A DNA stretch of 64,000 nt. Origin: Sporolactobacillus shoreicorticis. Lineage in GTDB: Bacteria > Bacillota > Bacilli > Bacillales > Sporolactobacillaceae. The notes under the pieces were generated by a model, which was given only the letters and a program-made list of their open reading frames with translations, searched no databases and had not been told where the DNA came from. The position numbers and the translations under genes were made by a program. The stretch is from assembly GCF_024125445.1 (NCBI RefSeq), contig NZ_JAMXWM010000017.1, positions 1 through 64,000 of the forward strand. The letters are read 5' to 3'. Shown piece by piece: positions 35,999 through 44,765 of the stretch (the first letter of the stretch is position 1; every line of letters begins with the position of its first letter).

Positions 35999-36613
35999 TT
36001 ACAAATCAATAAGCTTATAGAAAAGATACAATGCGATGCCCCAGATCATTACTGCGGAACATTTATTGACCAGTAGCAAAATTGGCCCGTTTTTGCCGGC
36101 TCTTCCGGTTATATGGCCTGCAAATGCAAGACCAAAAAACCATATCCATGAAACAGAGATGCAGGCGAGTGCAAAGAACCATTGGTTTGCCCCATGGTAG
36201 TGAGCCGCATTGGTTCCAATGACTCCGATTGTATCCAGAATAGCATGCGGATTGAGTAAAGATACGGAGAGAGCAAATAAAACTTGTTTTTTTGCTGACA
36301 ATTGATTACCCGGTTGATTGTTGTTCGTGGCGGTATCGTTCCAGATTTTCCAGCCGATAAACAGAAGAAAAAGAAGGCCAACAATAAATAGGGATGTGAC
36401 CAGCCATGGAAAAGTTAAAATTAATAACGACACACCGGCGACAGCCAAACAGATGAGCAAGGTGTCGGATAATGAGGCGGCGAGAATGGCTGCCAGTGCT
36501 TCTTTAAGATGCGCCGAACGCGCCCCTTGATTAAAGATGAATACATTCTGAGCTCCCAACGGCAAAATTAAGCTGAGGGATAAAAGAAATCCGTGAATGA
36601 GTGCGGTCAACAT
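35999..36613 (-). CDS. LysE/ArgO family amino acid exporter
   Basis: Inner-membrane exporter of about 204 residues with six helices. The LysE signature LPLGAQNVF is at the N-terminus, and NPHAILDTIGVIG supports the family. Typical substrates are basic amino acids. It is divergent from a MocR-type regulator (as in the yisU/yisV arrangement of B. subtilis), so PLP-linked control is likely. A GGGGGG-rich ribosome site precedes the ATG. Confidence 0.85.
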   Translation of the reverse strand: MLTALIHGFLLSLSLILPLGAQNVFIFNQGARSAHLKEALAAILAASLSDTLLICLAVAGVSLLILTFPWLVTSLFIVGLLFLLFIGWKIWNDTATNNNQPGNQLSAKKQVLFALSVSLLNPHAILDTIGVIGTNAAHYHGANQWFFALACISVSWIWFFGLAFAGHITGRAGKNGPILLLVNKCSAVMIWGIALYLFYKLIDL

Positions 36614-36672
36614 GATTGTTCCCCCCGAAAAAAGATCACACCACTATTATTTATCAAAAAGCAAGGTGAGTC

Positions 36673-36704
36673 GCCAGCCAAGTCATTAAAGACAGGCCAG
36701 CCAA
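36673..36704. promoter_or_regulatory. Direct-repeat operator candidate for the MocR regulator
   Basis: GCCAGCCAA occurs twice as a direct repeat (36673-36681 and 36696-36704), 23 nt apart start to start, in the region between the lysE-type gene and the regulator. MocR proteins such as GabR and PdxR bind direct repeats. Confidence 0.5.
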
Positions 36705-36822
36705 ATTGAAAGCTGATCACTCCTCGGTTCTTAGGTTCGTTCGCTTCATGCTATAATTACATTTAATTCATTGAGCGAAGCTAATGAAAAACAATCAATT
36801 AATGATTCGAGGAGACTATTTG

Positions 36823-38268
36823 TTGAAATTAAATCGTAAATCGCCGATACCGCTTCGAAGGCAAGTCGAAGCGTATATAACAAATCAGATAGCTACAGGA
36901 GAATGGGCAATTGGTTCACAACTCCCATCGCAAAGAGTATTAGCCGAGCGGTTAAGGGTTAATCGAAGCACAGTGACTGCAGCCTTTGATGAACTGACGG
37001 CCCAGGGACTGATTGCAGGCAATCGCGGGGGAGGTACCCAAGTCATCAACAATACATGGGGATTAATGGCGAAACAAAAACCTGCAGATTGGGGCGCCTA
37101 TGTTGAGGCAGGCCAATTCAAGCCGAATCTCCCAATGATTCGCACGATTAACCAAGCCGAATTTATTCCGGATATCATTAGGCTCGGTACCGGGGAGCTG
37201 AGTCCGGACTTGATTCCAAGCAATGATTTGGCAAAACTGTTTTTGAATGTGTCCACCCATGGTATGTCTTTAGGGTACTCGGAACCAAAGGGAAATCTTA
37301 GACTTCGAGAAGAGGTATCAAAATTCCTGAAGCCAAAAGGAGTTGCCGCCGATCCCGAATCCGTACTTATTGTCTCAGGTGCTTTGCAGGCACTGCAGCT
37401 TATTTCAATCGGATTACTTGATCGAGGATCGACAATTGTACTTGAAAAGCCTTCATATCTCTATTCAGTTCATGTTTTTCAATCTTCAGGCATGCGCTTC
37501 TATGGTCTGCCAATGGATTCCGAGGGACTTATGGTTGATTGTTTATCGCAAATAAATAAGGAACGGGGCAAGACTATTGTCTACTCTATTTCAACGTTTC
37601 ATAATCCCACCGGGAAGGTAATGACTTCGGCTCGCAGAAAGTCCATATTAAATGTCTGCGAACGCATGAGACTGCCAATCATAGAAGATGACGTTTATCG
37701 AGACCTTTGGATTGATGCGCCGCCTCCACCGTCACTGAAAAGTATGGATCACTCTGGTAATGTCCTTTATATTGGTAGTTTGTCCAAAGTGTTAAGCCCC
37801 GGTCTGAGAATCGGATGGATTGTCGGTGAACGTTCAGTCATTAACCGCTTAGCCGATATAAAGATGCAAAATGATTATGGATCAAGTGCTCTATCACAAT
37901 GGGCGGCAGAAGAGTGCATGAGGTCCGGTATGTATGAAGCACATGCATCTTATGTACGCGATCAACTGCGAATCCGGCGTGATTATATGCTCGACCTGCT
38001 GTCTGTGTATTTCAGTGATCTTGCCAAATGGAGCAGTCCTTCCGGAGGATTTTATGTTTGGCTGAAATTGATCCCGGATATTGATCCAAATACATTATTT
38101 GAGTGTGCTTTGGCTAATGGTATCCTTTTAAATCCCGGTGTCGTGTATGATCGCGCCGCAAGTCACTATTTGCGCTTGTCCTATGCGTACGCATCAATAA
38201 ATGAAATGGATCAGGCGATTCCTGCTTTGAGAAAATTAATCGTGAACTTAGCAGAAGAGAAAGTTTAA
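36823..38268 (+). CDS. MocR family GntR-aminotransferase regulator
   Basis: About 481 residues. The N-terminal GntR winged helix contains PSQRVLAERLRVNRSTVTAA. The C-terminal class I aminotransferase domain carries the PLP lysine in GSLSKVLSPGLRIGW, with FHNPTGK and EDDVYRDL also intact. TTG 36823 has a GAGGAG site at 8 nt; the ATG at 36784 does not. It probably senses a PLP-bound amino compound and controls the divergent LysE-type exporter. Confidence 0.88.
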   Translation: MKLNRKSPIPLRRQVEAYITNQIATGEWAIGSQLPSQRVLAERLRVNRSTVTAAFDELTAQGLIAGNRGGGTQVINNTWGLMAKQKPADWGAYVEAGQFKPNLPMIRTINQAEFIPDIIRLGTGELSPDLIPSNDLAKLFLNVSTHGMSLGYSEPKGNLRLREEVSKFLKPKGVAADPESVLIVSGALQALQLISIGLLDRGSTIVLEKPSYLYSVHVFQSSGMRFYGLPMDSEGLMVDCLSQINKERGKTIVYSISTFHNPTGKVMTSARRKSILNVCERMRLPIIEDDVYRDLWIDAPPPPSLKSMDHSGNVLYIGSLSKVLSPGLRIGWIVGERSVINRLADIKMQNDYGSSALSQWAAEECMRSGMYEAHASYVRDQLRIRRDYMLDLLSVYFSDLAKWSSPSGGFYVWLKLIPDIDPNTLFECALANGILLNPGVVYDRAASHYLRLSYAYASINEMDQAIPALRKLIVNLAEEKV

Positions 38269-38467
38269 AAATCTTAAGGGAACAGAGGTATAAGTGGTCC
38301 GGCAGTACGCCGCTTCCTGCGGCATCCCGGACACTAGGTCCCCCATGACCGTTGCACCGGCTGCTTGGCGAAGCAAATTGTTTAAAAGATAAAAAAAGTT
38401 TATCGTTTTGCCTTGCTGGTACGACGATAAGCTTCATGTGATGCTGATTCTCGATCTGCACTTGTCG
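38269..38467. other. Intergenic region
   Basis: No gene. It contains GC-rich inverted segments (for example around 38298-38345) of unknown function and borders repeat copy B. Confidence 0.4.
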
Positions 38468-38686
38468 GTTGAGCGAGCAGCTTAGCGCCCAATCTGAGAA
38501 ATAAACGGAAAAATTCCGCTTATCAAACGTGAAAATGAAGGGTTTTTCCTTGAATAAGCGGAAAAATTACCCTTATGTATTTGTGAAACAAGCGCCAGGT
38601 GCATATAACCGGAAAGTCTCCGCTTATTTTACACGGGGCAACGTGAAAGCTACCGCATCCTGCGGAAGTGAGGACGGGGCTTTTCT
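38468..38686 (-). repeat. Intergenic palindrome-bearing repeat, copy B
   Basis: Inverted copy of the repeat at 18731-19032. Read on the minus strand it gives the same order of blocks (ACTTCCGCAGGATGC, AAAATAAGCGGAG, TTTCCGGTTATATGCA, TAATTTTTCCGCTTATT, CAGATTGGGCGCT). It contains three palindromic units, ATAAGCGGAaattTTTCCG types, at about 38501-38523, 38553-38576 and 38604-38627. It lacks the 140-base insertion of copy A but has an extra unit of about 45 bases. Confidence 0.7.
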
Positions 38687-38717
38687 TTACCCAGTTTTTC
38701 TAAGAGAGAATCCATGT

Positions 38718-40655
38718 TTACTTAAACGATTGGATTGCCTGGACAATCAGTTCCGAATATTTTTTTGCTCCGGTTACAGACAGATGGACACCATCATCGC
38801 CAATGTAATTGCTCTGTCCTTCGCTCGCCTGATGCCAATCGACAGAAATAACGTTCTCATGATCATTATCCGTTTTTTGAATGACTTGGTTGACAATCGT
38901 TTCCCACTGACGCGGCACACGGGTATTAATAAGAATTATATTTTTATCAGATCCGATTAACCCGATTAATTCATCCATTTGCTCTTGAGTAAACGGACCA
39001 TTGGTTCCGAGTTCAATGACAACCGTTTGTTTCAATTTGCCTTGTTGTTTCAATTGATTAACGGTGTTGAAGGCTTCCTGAAACTGTCTGCCAACCTTGC
39101 AGTCAATCGTTAGCTGTTTGATTTCTTTTTTTAAGTAAGGTTCGGCGCCAAGCATTACCGAATCGCCGATCGCAGTTACTTGCTTATCGATAACTTGGGA
39201 CTGTGTTTTCGCTGTTTTCTCTTTTGCAGTTGTTTTATTTTGTTTTTCCTGTTTCTCTTCTTTGACCGCTTTTTTCACTGCCTGCTTTTTAGGCTGTTTG
39301 TTTTTTTCATTGGGTTTTGACTTCTTCTTCGTTTGTTTTGAATGATTAGAAAGAGCGGATCCATTCACTTTGCTCGCAGAAGTTTTTTCGTTCTTTGTAT
39401 TTTCCGTTGGTTGTTTCTCGCCGGAATTCTTTTTCCCCTGTGCGTTTTCAGTTACATTCTCGTTAAATGCCGGCTTTGCATCCGTCTGATGTGCAAGAAA
39501 TGAAGATCCATAAAAGATTAGGAAAAGCACGCATAGACCTACACTGGCATTTCGAATGATCCGTCGCCAATGGCCGGTCTTGCCTAATCGGCGAATGGGA
39601 CATTCAATAAAGTGGTAGGAGAGTGCAGATACGGAAAAAACCAGAACGAGTTGCAGAACGATGCGTAAAGGATGCACCTCATTCACCTGACTGGCCGGTG
39701 TCGTGAGCTGGATAATCGGATAATGCCACAAATACATACCGTAAGAACGCAAGCCGATCCAGCGCAGCGGTCTTATTCCGGCCCATTTTCCGATCAGAGT
39801 GGCAGGATGGGCGAGTGCGGTAATAAGTACAACGCTAACCAAAGAAAACAGAGCTAGGCCGCCGGTGTAGAGAAATTCTTCGTACTGATTGACATAGACG
39901 ACACATAAGAACAATGAAATCAAAGCTAATGTACCAATACCATCTAAAAAAATACCAAGTGCTCTGCTGCCTGATCCGTTAAGATGACGGCTTGGCCATA
40001 CGCAGGCCAAAATTGCGCCAAAAAGTAGGGCAAATGCACGGGAATCGGTGCCATAATAGACTCGGCTCGGATCAGTGCCCGTATGGTAGATCAAGCCCAT
40101 GCAGAGAATGGAACTTGCGGCCAGTAATAAAGTCAGGCCATAAAGTACTTTTGTCCCCTTGCCGATCCGTAAAGCAACGGTCACAATTAATGGCCAGAGG
40201 AGGTAAAATTGTTCCTCGATGGCAAGCGACCAAAAATGCTTCAGAAGTGATGGATTTGCGAAGCTGTCGAAATAAGACTGTTGGTGAAAGACAGACCACC
40301 AATTGCTGTAATAAAAGAGTGCCGCGACTGCGTCCATCCGAGTTTCACGAAGCAAAGCCGGTTGAAAGAAGATGACATAACCGAGGATGACAACTAAAAC
40401 AGAAATCATGGCAGGCAACAGTCTTTTAGCTCGTCTGACCCAGAACTTTTTCAGATCAATGGAGTTTGTATCCTCCCATTCTTGAATGAGCAAATCCGTA
40501 ATTAAGTAGCCCGAGATGACAAAGAAAATACCGACACCCAAAAACCCACCGCCGGCAAAGGGTAAATTCATATGGTAAGCCATAACCACAAGAACGGACA
40601 ATGCGCGCAATCCGTCTAAACCGCCCATATAGCGATGCTTTTGTTTGTATTCCAT
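38718..40655 (-). CDS. oatA: OatA-type peptidoglycan O-acetyltransferase
   Basis: Membrane acyltransferase of 645 residues. The N-terminal acyltransferase_3 domain (about residues 10-370, ten helices) carries GLDGLRALSVLVVMAYH, FFVISGYLIT and FWSLAIEEQFYLLWP. A Lys/Asn/Thr-rich linker (about 400-490) leads to a C-terminal extracellular SGNH domain with TAIGDSVMLGA (Ser), ELGTNG and DGVHLS (Asp/His). It should O-acetylate MurNAc and give lysozyme resistance. An ATG preceded by GGCGGG-like bases starts it. The gene is intact and alone. Confidence 0.9.
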   Translation of the reverse strand: MEYKQKHRYMGGLDGLRALSVLVVMAYHMNLPFAGGGFLGVGIFFVISGYLITDLLIQEWEDTNSIDLKKFWVRRAKRLLPAMISVLVVILGYVIFFQPALLRETRMDAVAALFYYSNWWSVFHQQSYFDSFANPSLLKHFWSLAIEEQFYLLWPLIVTVALRIGKGTKVLYGLTLLLAASSILCMGLIYHTGTDPSRVYYGTDSRAFALLFGAILACVWPSRHLNGSGSRALGIFLDGIGTLALISLFLCVVYVNQYEEFLYTGGLALFSLVSVVLITALAHPATLIGKWAGIRPLRWIGLRSYGMYLWHYPIIQLTTPASQVNEVHPLRIVLQLVLVFSVSALSYHFIECPIRRLGKTGHWRRIIRNASVGLCVLFLIFYGSSFLAHQTDAKPAFNENVTENAQGKKNSGEKQPTENTKNEKTSASKVNGSALSNHSKQTKKKSKPNEKNKQPKKQAVKKAVKEEKQEKQNKTTAKEKTAKTQSQVIDKQVTAIGDSVMLGAEPYLKKEIKQLTIDCKVGRQFQEAFNTVNQLKQQGKLKQTVVIELGTNGPFTQEQMDELIGLIGSDKNIILINTRVPRQWETIVNQVIQKTDNDHENVISVDWHQASEGQSNYIGDDGVHLSVTGAKKYSELIVQAIQSFK

Positions 40656-40947
40656 GAAAAACCACCCGCCTTTTAGAAACCTGTGTTATCAAGATGCTGA
40701 CCGGCAGGCGAAACGATGTATTTTTAGGAGATTATTTGTTTCGAAAACCTTTCAAGTCAATCAAACAACTCTATATCCATTTTAACGCATTCCGCATGGA
40801 AAAAGTTTTTCAATCTATTTAAAAATGGAGTGTAATAATTACCAATCTTTTAATAGAATTGGAATAATCCAGAATTGCATGGAATTTTGTCTGTGCTGGA
40901 CAGCAGTGATAGAATGCAAGAAATGGAATTTTAGGAGCTGTGTCCTT

Positions 40948-41738
40948 ATGCCTGACTTAAACGAGCAATATCAGGATTCATCGAATCTGAATATCCGGAT
41001 TAAAATTCATGAACGTTACAGCACAAATAAAGAAGATTGGCATAAGTGGTTGTTTGACCATTATGATATCAAACCCGGGAGTAGAGTTCTTGAACTTGGC
41101 TGCAGAGACGGGACATTTTGGCTGAAGAATAAAGAACGTGTACCGGAAGAGTGGAAAATTACACTTTCTGATGTCTCAAGCGGCATGTTAAACGATGCGC
41201 AAAGAAATTTAGGAGACAGCGTAAACGTAATATTCAAAAGCATTGACATTCGGGAGATTTCATTTGGCGATAATCGGTTTGATGCCATCATTGCAAATCA
41301 CATGCTTTATTATGTTCCTGATCGGGAGCAAGCGATCGAAGAAGTACGTCGCGTACTAAAACAAGCAGGCGTCTTTTACTCTTCAACGATTGGAAAAGAG
41401 CATATGTCCGGGTTCAATGACTTTTTGACGCGCTTTGACCCCAATATTGGCTTTAACATGACAAAGATCCAGGCGGATGCCTTTGGTCTGGAAGAACAGC
41501 GCAGAGCAATTGAAGCATTATTTTTAAGCATGTGAAGCTAACACGTTTCCCAGGTGATCTTTTAATCAATGACGTGCAGGCGATCTATGATTACATTTGC
41601 TCATCGGGAACAAAAGCCAAAAAAGCGCTGTCCGGTAAGAAACGTGAGCAATTTATTCGTTTCCTTGATCGTGAAAAAGAGAAAAACGGCGGCTTTATTC
41701 GGATCATAAAGGCGACAGGTCTCTTTCAATCAAGTTGA
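40948..41738 (+). pseudogene. Class I methyltransferase, frameshifted
   Basis: The first frame has motif I SRVLELGCRDGTFWL and the post-motif NRFDAIIANHMLYYVPD, then stops at 41535. The next 68 codons in another frame (KLTRFPGDLLINDVQAIYDY to the stop at 41738) carry the typical C-terminus of this methyltransferase group. The break falls at a T run at about 41520-41524. One indel restores a protein of about 263 residues. ATG 40948 follows TAGGAG. Confidence 0.8.
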
Positions 41739-41820
41739 GCATGTTGCAAATCAATTTTTTCCTATACCGTTTGCTTACCGCAAGCTAATATAAGTGGGTA
41801 AAGATTGGGAGGGAAACACC

Positions 41821-42243
41821 ATGAATGATTCAGAAAAGAAATGTGTGATCGTGATTGACCATGAATTGCCGATCGGCGTGATTGCCAACACAGCGGCAAT
41901 TTTGGGCTGTACACTTGGCAGTGATTTTAGTGAAGTAGTCGGGAATGATATTGAGGACGGCAGTGGATTTCAACATAGGGGCATCGTTAACTTGCCCATT
42001 CCGGTTTTATCGTCAACCCGAGAAGGCCTAATGAATATTCATTGCGAGGTTAAAAATCAATCTTGTAAAAAGATTGATTTGATTGATTTTACAACCACTG
42101 CACAGAGGAGCAAAGATTATGAAGATTACACAGCTAAGCTTCATAATACGGCAACCGAAGACTTGAATTTCCTAGGCCTTTGTCTCTATGGCGAGAAAAA
42201 AGCGGTTAACCACTTAACCGGAAGTCTACCTACGCTCAAATAA
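41821..42243 (+). CDS. DUF2000 family protein
   Basis: Protein of 140 residues of the DUF2000 family, a peptidyl-tRNA hydrolase II-like fold of unknown function. The N-terminus CVIVIDHELPIGVIANTAAI and the GLCLYGEKKAVN segment are characteristic. The ATG at 41821 follows GGGAGGG. It stands alone, convergent with an AraC-type regulator gene through a shared terminator. Confidence 0.75.
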   Translation: MNDSEKKCVIVIDHELPIGVIANTAAILGCTLGSDFSEVVGNDIEDGSGFQHRGIVNLPIPVLSSTREGLMNIHCEVKNQSCKKIDLIDFTTTAQRSKDYEDYTAKLHNTATEDLNFLGLCLYGEKKAVNHLTGSLPTLK

Positions 42244-42245
42244 TA

Positions 42246-42287
42246 AAAAATACCGTTCACCTAGAGAAATCAGGTGTGCGGTATTTT
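42246..42287. terminator. Bidirectional terminator
   Basis: AAAATACCG-TTCACCT / AGGTGTG-CGGTATTTT stem with a mismatch, with A run and T run at the ends. Confidence 0.8.
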
Positions 42288-43069
42288 TAATTGGAGCAAT
42301 AACGCATCGGTGAGACACCTGTATAAGCCTTGAAATATTTATCAAAATGACTTTGATCGTAAAATCTGCTGGCAGCGGCAACGCCTATGATCGCTTCATG
42401 ATTTTGAAGCTTTTTTTTCGCTGCGTTGATGCGCAGATTAATCAAGTATTTTTGCGGCGTCAGCCCGGTGTACGAGTAGAATCGGCGAATCAGCTGGTAT
42501 TTATTGATCCCGGCGAGCTCCGACAGATTTTCTAATGTTATTTTGTTAAGATAATTTTTGCTGAGATACTGTTTGATCTCAATAATTTTTTCGGAGATTT
42601 CTGTTTTTGGACCTTGTTTCATCGAACTGTGTTCCTGCCAATCCATAACATCCATCAGTTCAATCAGCGGACTTGACACCATTTCCCCGTACATTAAACG
42701 TTCTTCAAGCTGTTTGAACGTATTTAATATATAGTCAAAGGTGTCTGGTTTGAGTTTCGAATAAATGCTTCCATTGCAGATTCTGCCATCAGAGATCTTA
42801 GTAAACCATGATTCTCGAATGTAGACCATCTTAAAGCACCAGTTTTTGACATCAATGGGCTGGCAGTGGTGCACCGTTCCTGAGGGGATAACAAGAAGTG
42901 TCCGTGCAGATAGAGTGAACGCGTGGTGATTGATTTCTGTTCTGCAACTGCCCTTTTCAATTAATCCAATGGATACTTCATCGTGAAAATGAGTTCTGGA
43001 CGTATGGATCTCATTGGCACATGTTTTCATTTCGATCGATTTTGCCAGATCTGCTTGATAGGAAATCAC
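42287..43069 (-). CDS. AraC family transcriptional regulator
   Basis: About 260 residues. The N-terminal cupin-like domain (HTSRTHFHDEVSIGLIEKGS) would bind a ligand, and the C-terminal double helix-turn-helix has LENLSELAGINKYQLIRRF and DQSHFDKYFKAYTGVSPMRY. It converges on DUF2000 and is divergent from a GNAT gene; regulation of that gene is possible. The start appears to be GTG after GGAGATAG. Confidence 0.85.
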   Translation of the reverse strand: MISYQADLAKSIEMKTCANEIHTSRTHFHDEVSIGLIEKGSCRTEINHHAFTLSARTLLVIPSGTVHHCQPIDVKNWCFKMVYIRESWFTKISDGRICNGSIYSKLKPDTFDYILNTFKQLEERLMYGEMVSSPLIELMDVMDWQEHSSMKQGPKTEISEKIIEIKQYLSKNYLNKITLENLSELAGINKYQLIRRFYSYTGLTPQKYLINLRINAAKKKLQNHEAIIGVAAASRFYDQSHFDKYFKAYTGVSPMRYCSN

Positions 43070-43214
43070 GAAGCTATCTCCAATTCTATTTCAATTCAGC
43101 AATGATAAACGCTAATCTTCTATAAACAGAATTATCATAGATGAGATTAGCTGTCAATTTTGTTCGAATATGATATTGTTGATTTCAAGTAGGTCATTTG
43201 TGGGAGTGACGAAA

Positions 43215-43814
43215 TTGGTGGGTACGGAAACTATAGAAACAGATCGGCTCATTTTAAGAAGATTCACTTTGGAAGATGCAAATGATATGCTGAATAACTG
43301 GATTAATGATGATGAGGTTCAAACCAATTACGGTGAGCCGACATATGAAAACCTTGAATCCGTCAATAGACTGCTTAGTCAATGGATTTCGGCATATTCG
43401 GATGCTTCTTTTTTTAGATGGGCAGTTGTCTTGAAAGAAATGAATGAAAATATCGGACAGATTGCTTTTTGTGCTATTGATGTGAATCATCATTTTGCAG
43501 ACGTCGAGTATTGCATCAGTAAAGCCCATCAACGGAAAGGATACGCGACCGAAGCGCTCTCTGCTGTTATTGGCTTCACATTTGAAAAAACAGGCTTGAA
43601 CAGATTACAGGCTTTCCATAGAGAAAGAAATAGGGCTTCAGGAAAAGTGTTGCAAAAATCAATGATGAAATTTGAAGGCGTTTTGCGGAAGTATTTTTAC
43701 CATAATGAAAATGAATATGATGATCGCATTTACTACGGTATTTTAAGAGAGGATTACCTAAATAGAGTGACTAATCATAGTTGTCACTCCAAAGTGGCAG
43801 ATTTTGGTCAATGA
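43215..43814 (+). CDS. GNAT family N-acetyltransferase (RimJ/RimL-like)
   Basis: About 200 residues. N-terminal TIETDRLILRRFTLEDAN and the acetyl-CoA motif QRKGYATEALSAVI are characteristic of the RimJ/RimL branch. The TTG at 43215 follows GGGAG at 8 nt. The last 15-20 residues (from about NHSCHSK) run into the racemase remnant that follows and may be non-native. Substrate unknown. Confidence 0.8.
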   Translation: MVGTETIETDRLILRRFTLEDANDMLNNWINDDEVQTNYGEPTYENLESVNRLLSQWISAYSDASFFRWAVVLKEMNENIGQIAFCAIDVNHHFADVEYCISKAHQRKGYATEALSAVIGFTFEKTGLNRLQAFHRERNRASGKVLQKSMMKFEGVLRKYFYHNENEYDDRIYYGILREDYLNRVTNHSCHSKVADFGQ

Positions 43815-44034
43815 AATCATAGCAGCAATCAAAAAGCCCAATCAGATCAATCAGGCTAAAGAATTATGGACTGTTTTACTGAATGAGCTGTCGAAAATGT
43901 TGATACTGTAATCATTGCATGCACGGACTTAAACGTTGTGGCGGATAATGCTTGTTCTGAATTGAATCTTGTGACTTCTGCATGTTGGTCCTGCAGATGC
44001 AATTGTTCGGAACTATCAATCTGTTAAAGACTAG
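43792..44034 (+). pseudogene. Aspartate/glutamate racemase C-terminal remnant
   Basis: Three frames together give the end of an Asp/Glu racemase: WQILVNEIIAAIKKPNQ, then ENVDTVIIACTDLNVVADNA with the second catalytic Cys of the TELP-like region, then GPADAIVRNYQSVKD and TAG. At least two frameshifts and the loss of the 5' two-thirds make it a dead gene. The junction with the GNAT gene marks an old deletion. Confidence 0.65.
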
Positions 44035-44049
44035 ACGGGATGAAAAAGA

Positions 44050-44625
44050 TCAGCCCTGGCTCCAAAGTTCAGGTGGGTTCATTTCATATCGTCCGTCTTT
44101 ACGATACATGAATTGATGAATGATCAGTTCTCTGCGAAGTGTCGCATAATCCGGATGGTAGCTTCTTAAATAATCACTGATTTCCTTTTCGGAGTAGATT
44201 TTTCCGAATTCGAGTCCCTTGACAAGGTGTGAAAGAACAACTAATCGCTTTTTTCTTTGTGCAGGAATCGTTTTTAGCTTACCATCAGCACTAAAAAAAT
44301 TATTGATGATTGCCTCACGTTCTTCTGCAGTTACGGACATATCCATGTTTTTCTCTCCTTTTCCTATCGACAGGATAGCAGTTGCGCAGCTTTCCAGTAC
44401 GTTTTCATTTAACGAGAAATAAATGGTATTTTTATCACGACGTTCTTTAATTAATCCGACATCGCGAAGCCTGCTCATGTGGTGTGTGATTGTCGGCGGC
44501 GTCAAAGAAAGTTTTCCGGCAATGGCCTGACCATGAAGCGGCCCTTGTTTCAATAAAGCAAGGATTCGAATACGTGTCAAATCGGCAAGTGCTTTGTGAA
44601 ATTCAACGATGAGAGTGAGCTGCAT
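44050..44625 (-). CDS. ArsR-like regulator with DUF2087 domain
   Basis: About 191 residues. The N-terminal winged helix (LADLTRIRILALLKQGPLHG and LTPPTITHHMSRLRDVGL) resembles ArsR/SmtB. The C-terminal DUF2087 region contains IPAQRKKRLVVLSHLVK and YLRSYHPDYATLRRELI. It does not show an obvious metal site. The ATG at 44625 is 9 nt after TAGGAG. Next to PfeT-type ATPase; relation to it is possible but unproven. Confidence 0.8.
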   Translation of the reverse strand: MQLTLIVEFHKALADLTRIRILALLKQGPLHGQAIAGKLSLTPPTITHHMSRLRDVGLIKERRDKNTIYFSLNENVLESCATAILSIGKGEKNMDMSVTAEEREAIINNFFSADGKLKTIPAQRKKRLVVLSHLVKGLEFGKIYSEKEISDYLRSYHPDYATLRRELIIHQFMYRKDGRYEMNPPELWSQG

Positions 44626-44653
44626 CAGGCACATCTCCTAATTTTATTGTTGT

Positions 44654-44681
44654 CTAATTAGATAATAAACTAATTAATTAG
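44654..44681 (-). promoter_or_regulatory. Operator-like repeats upstream of the ArsR-like gene
   Basis: CTAATTAG (44654-44661) and CTAATTAATTAG (44670-44681), both palindromic, lie about 30-55 nt before the start codon. They are candidates for autoregulation. Confidence 0.4.
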
Positions 44682-44697
44682 AAAAAGCAACACGAGT

Positions 44698-44735
44698 AAA
44701 AAAGATCCCCAGTGCATGCGCTATTAAGGGATCTT
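44698..44735 (-). terminator. Intrinsic terminator after the P-type ATPase gene
   Basis: AAGATCCC/GGGATCTT with T run on the minus strand. Confidence 0.75.
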
Positions 44736-44765
44736 GATTCCTTTAACTTGAAAGATAAGTAAGTT

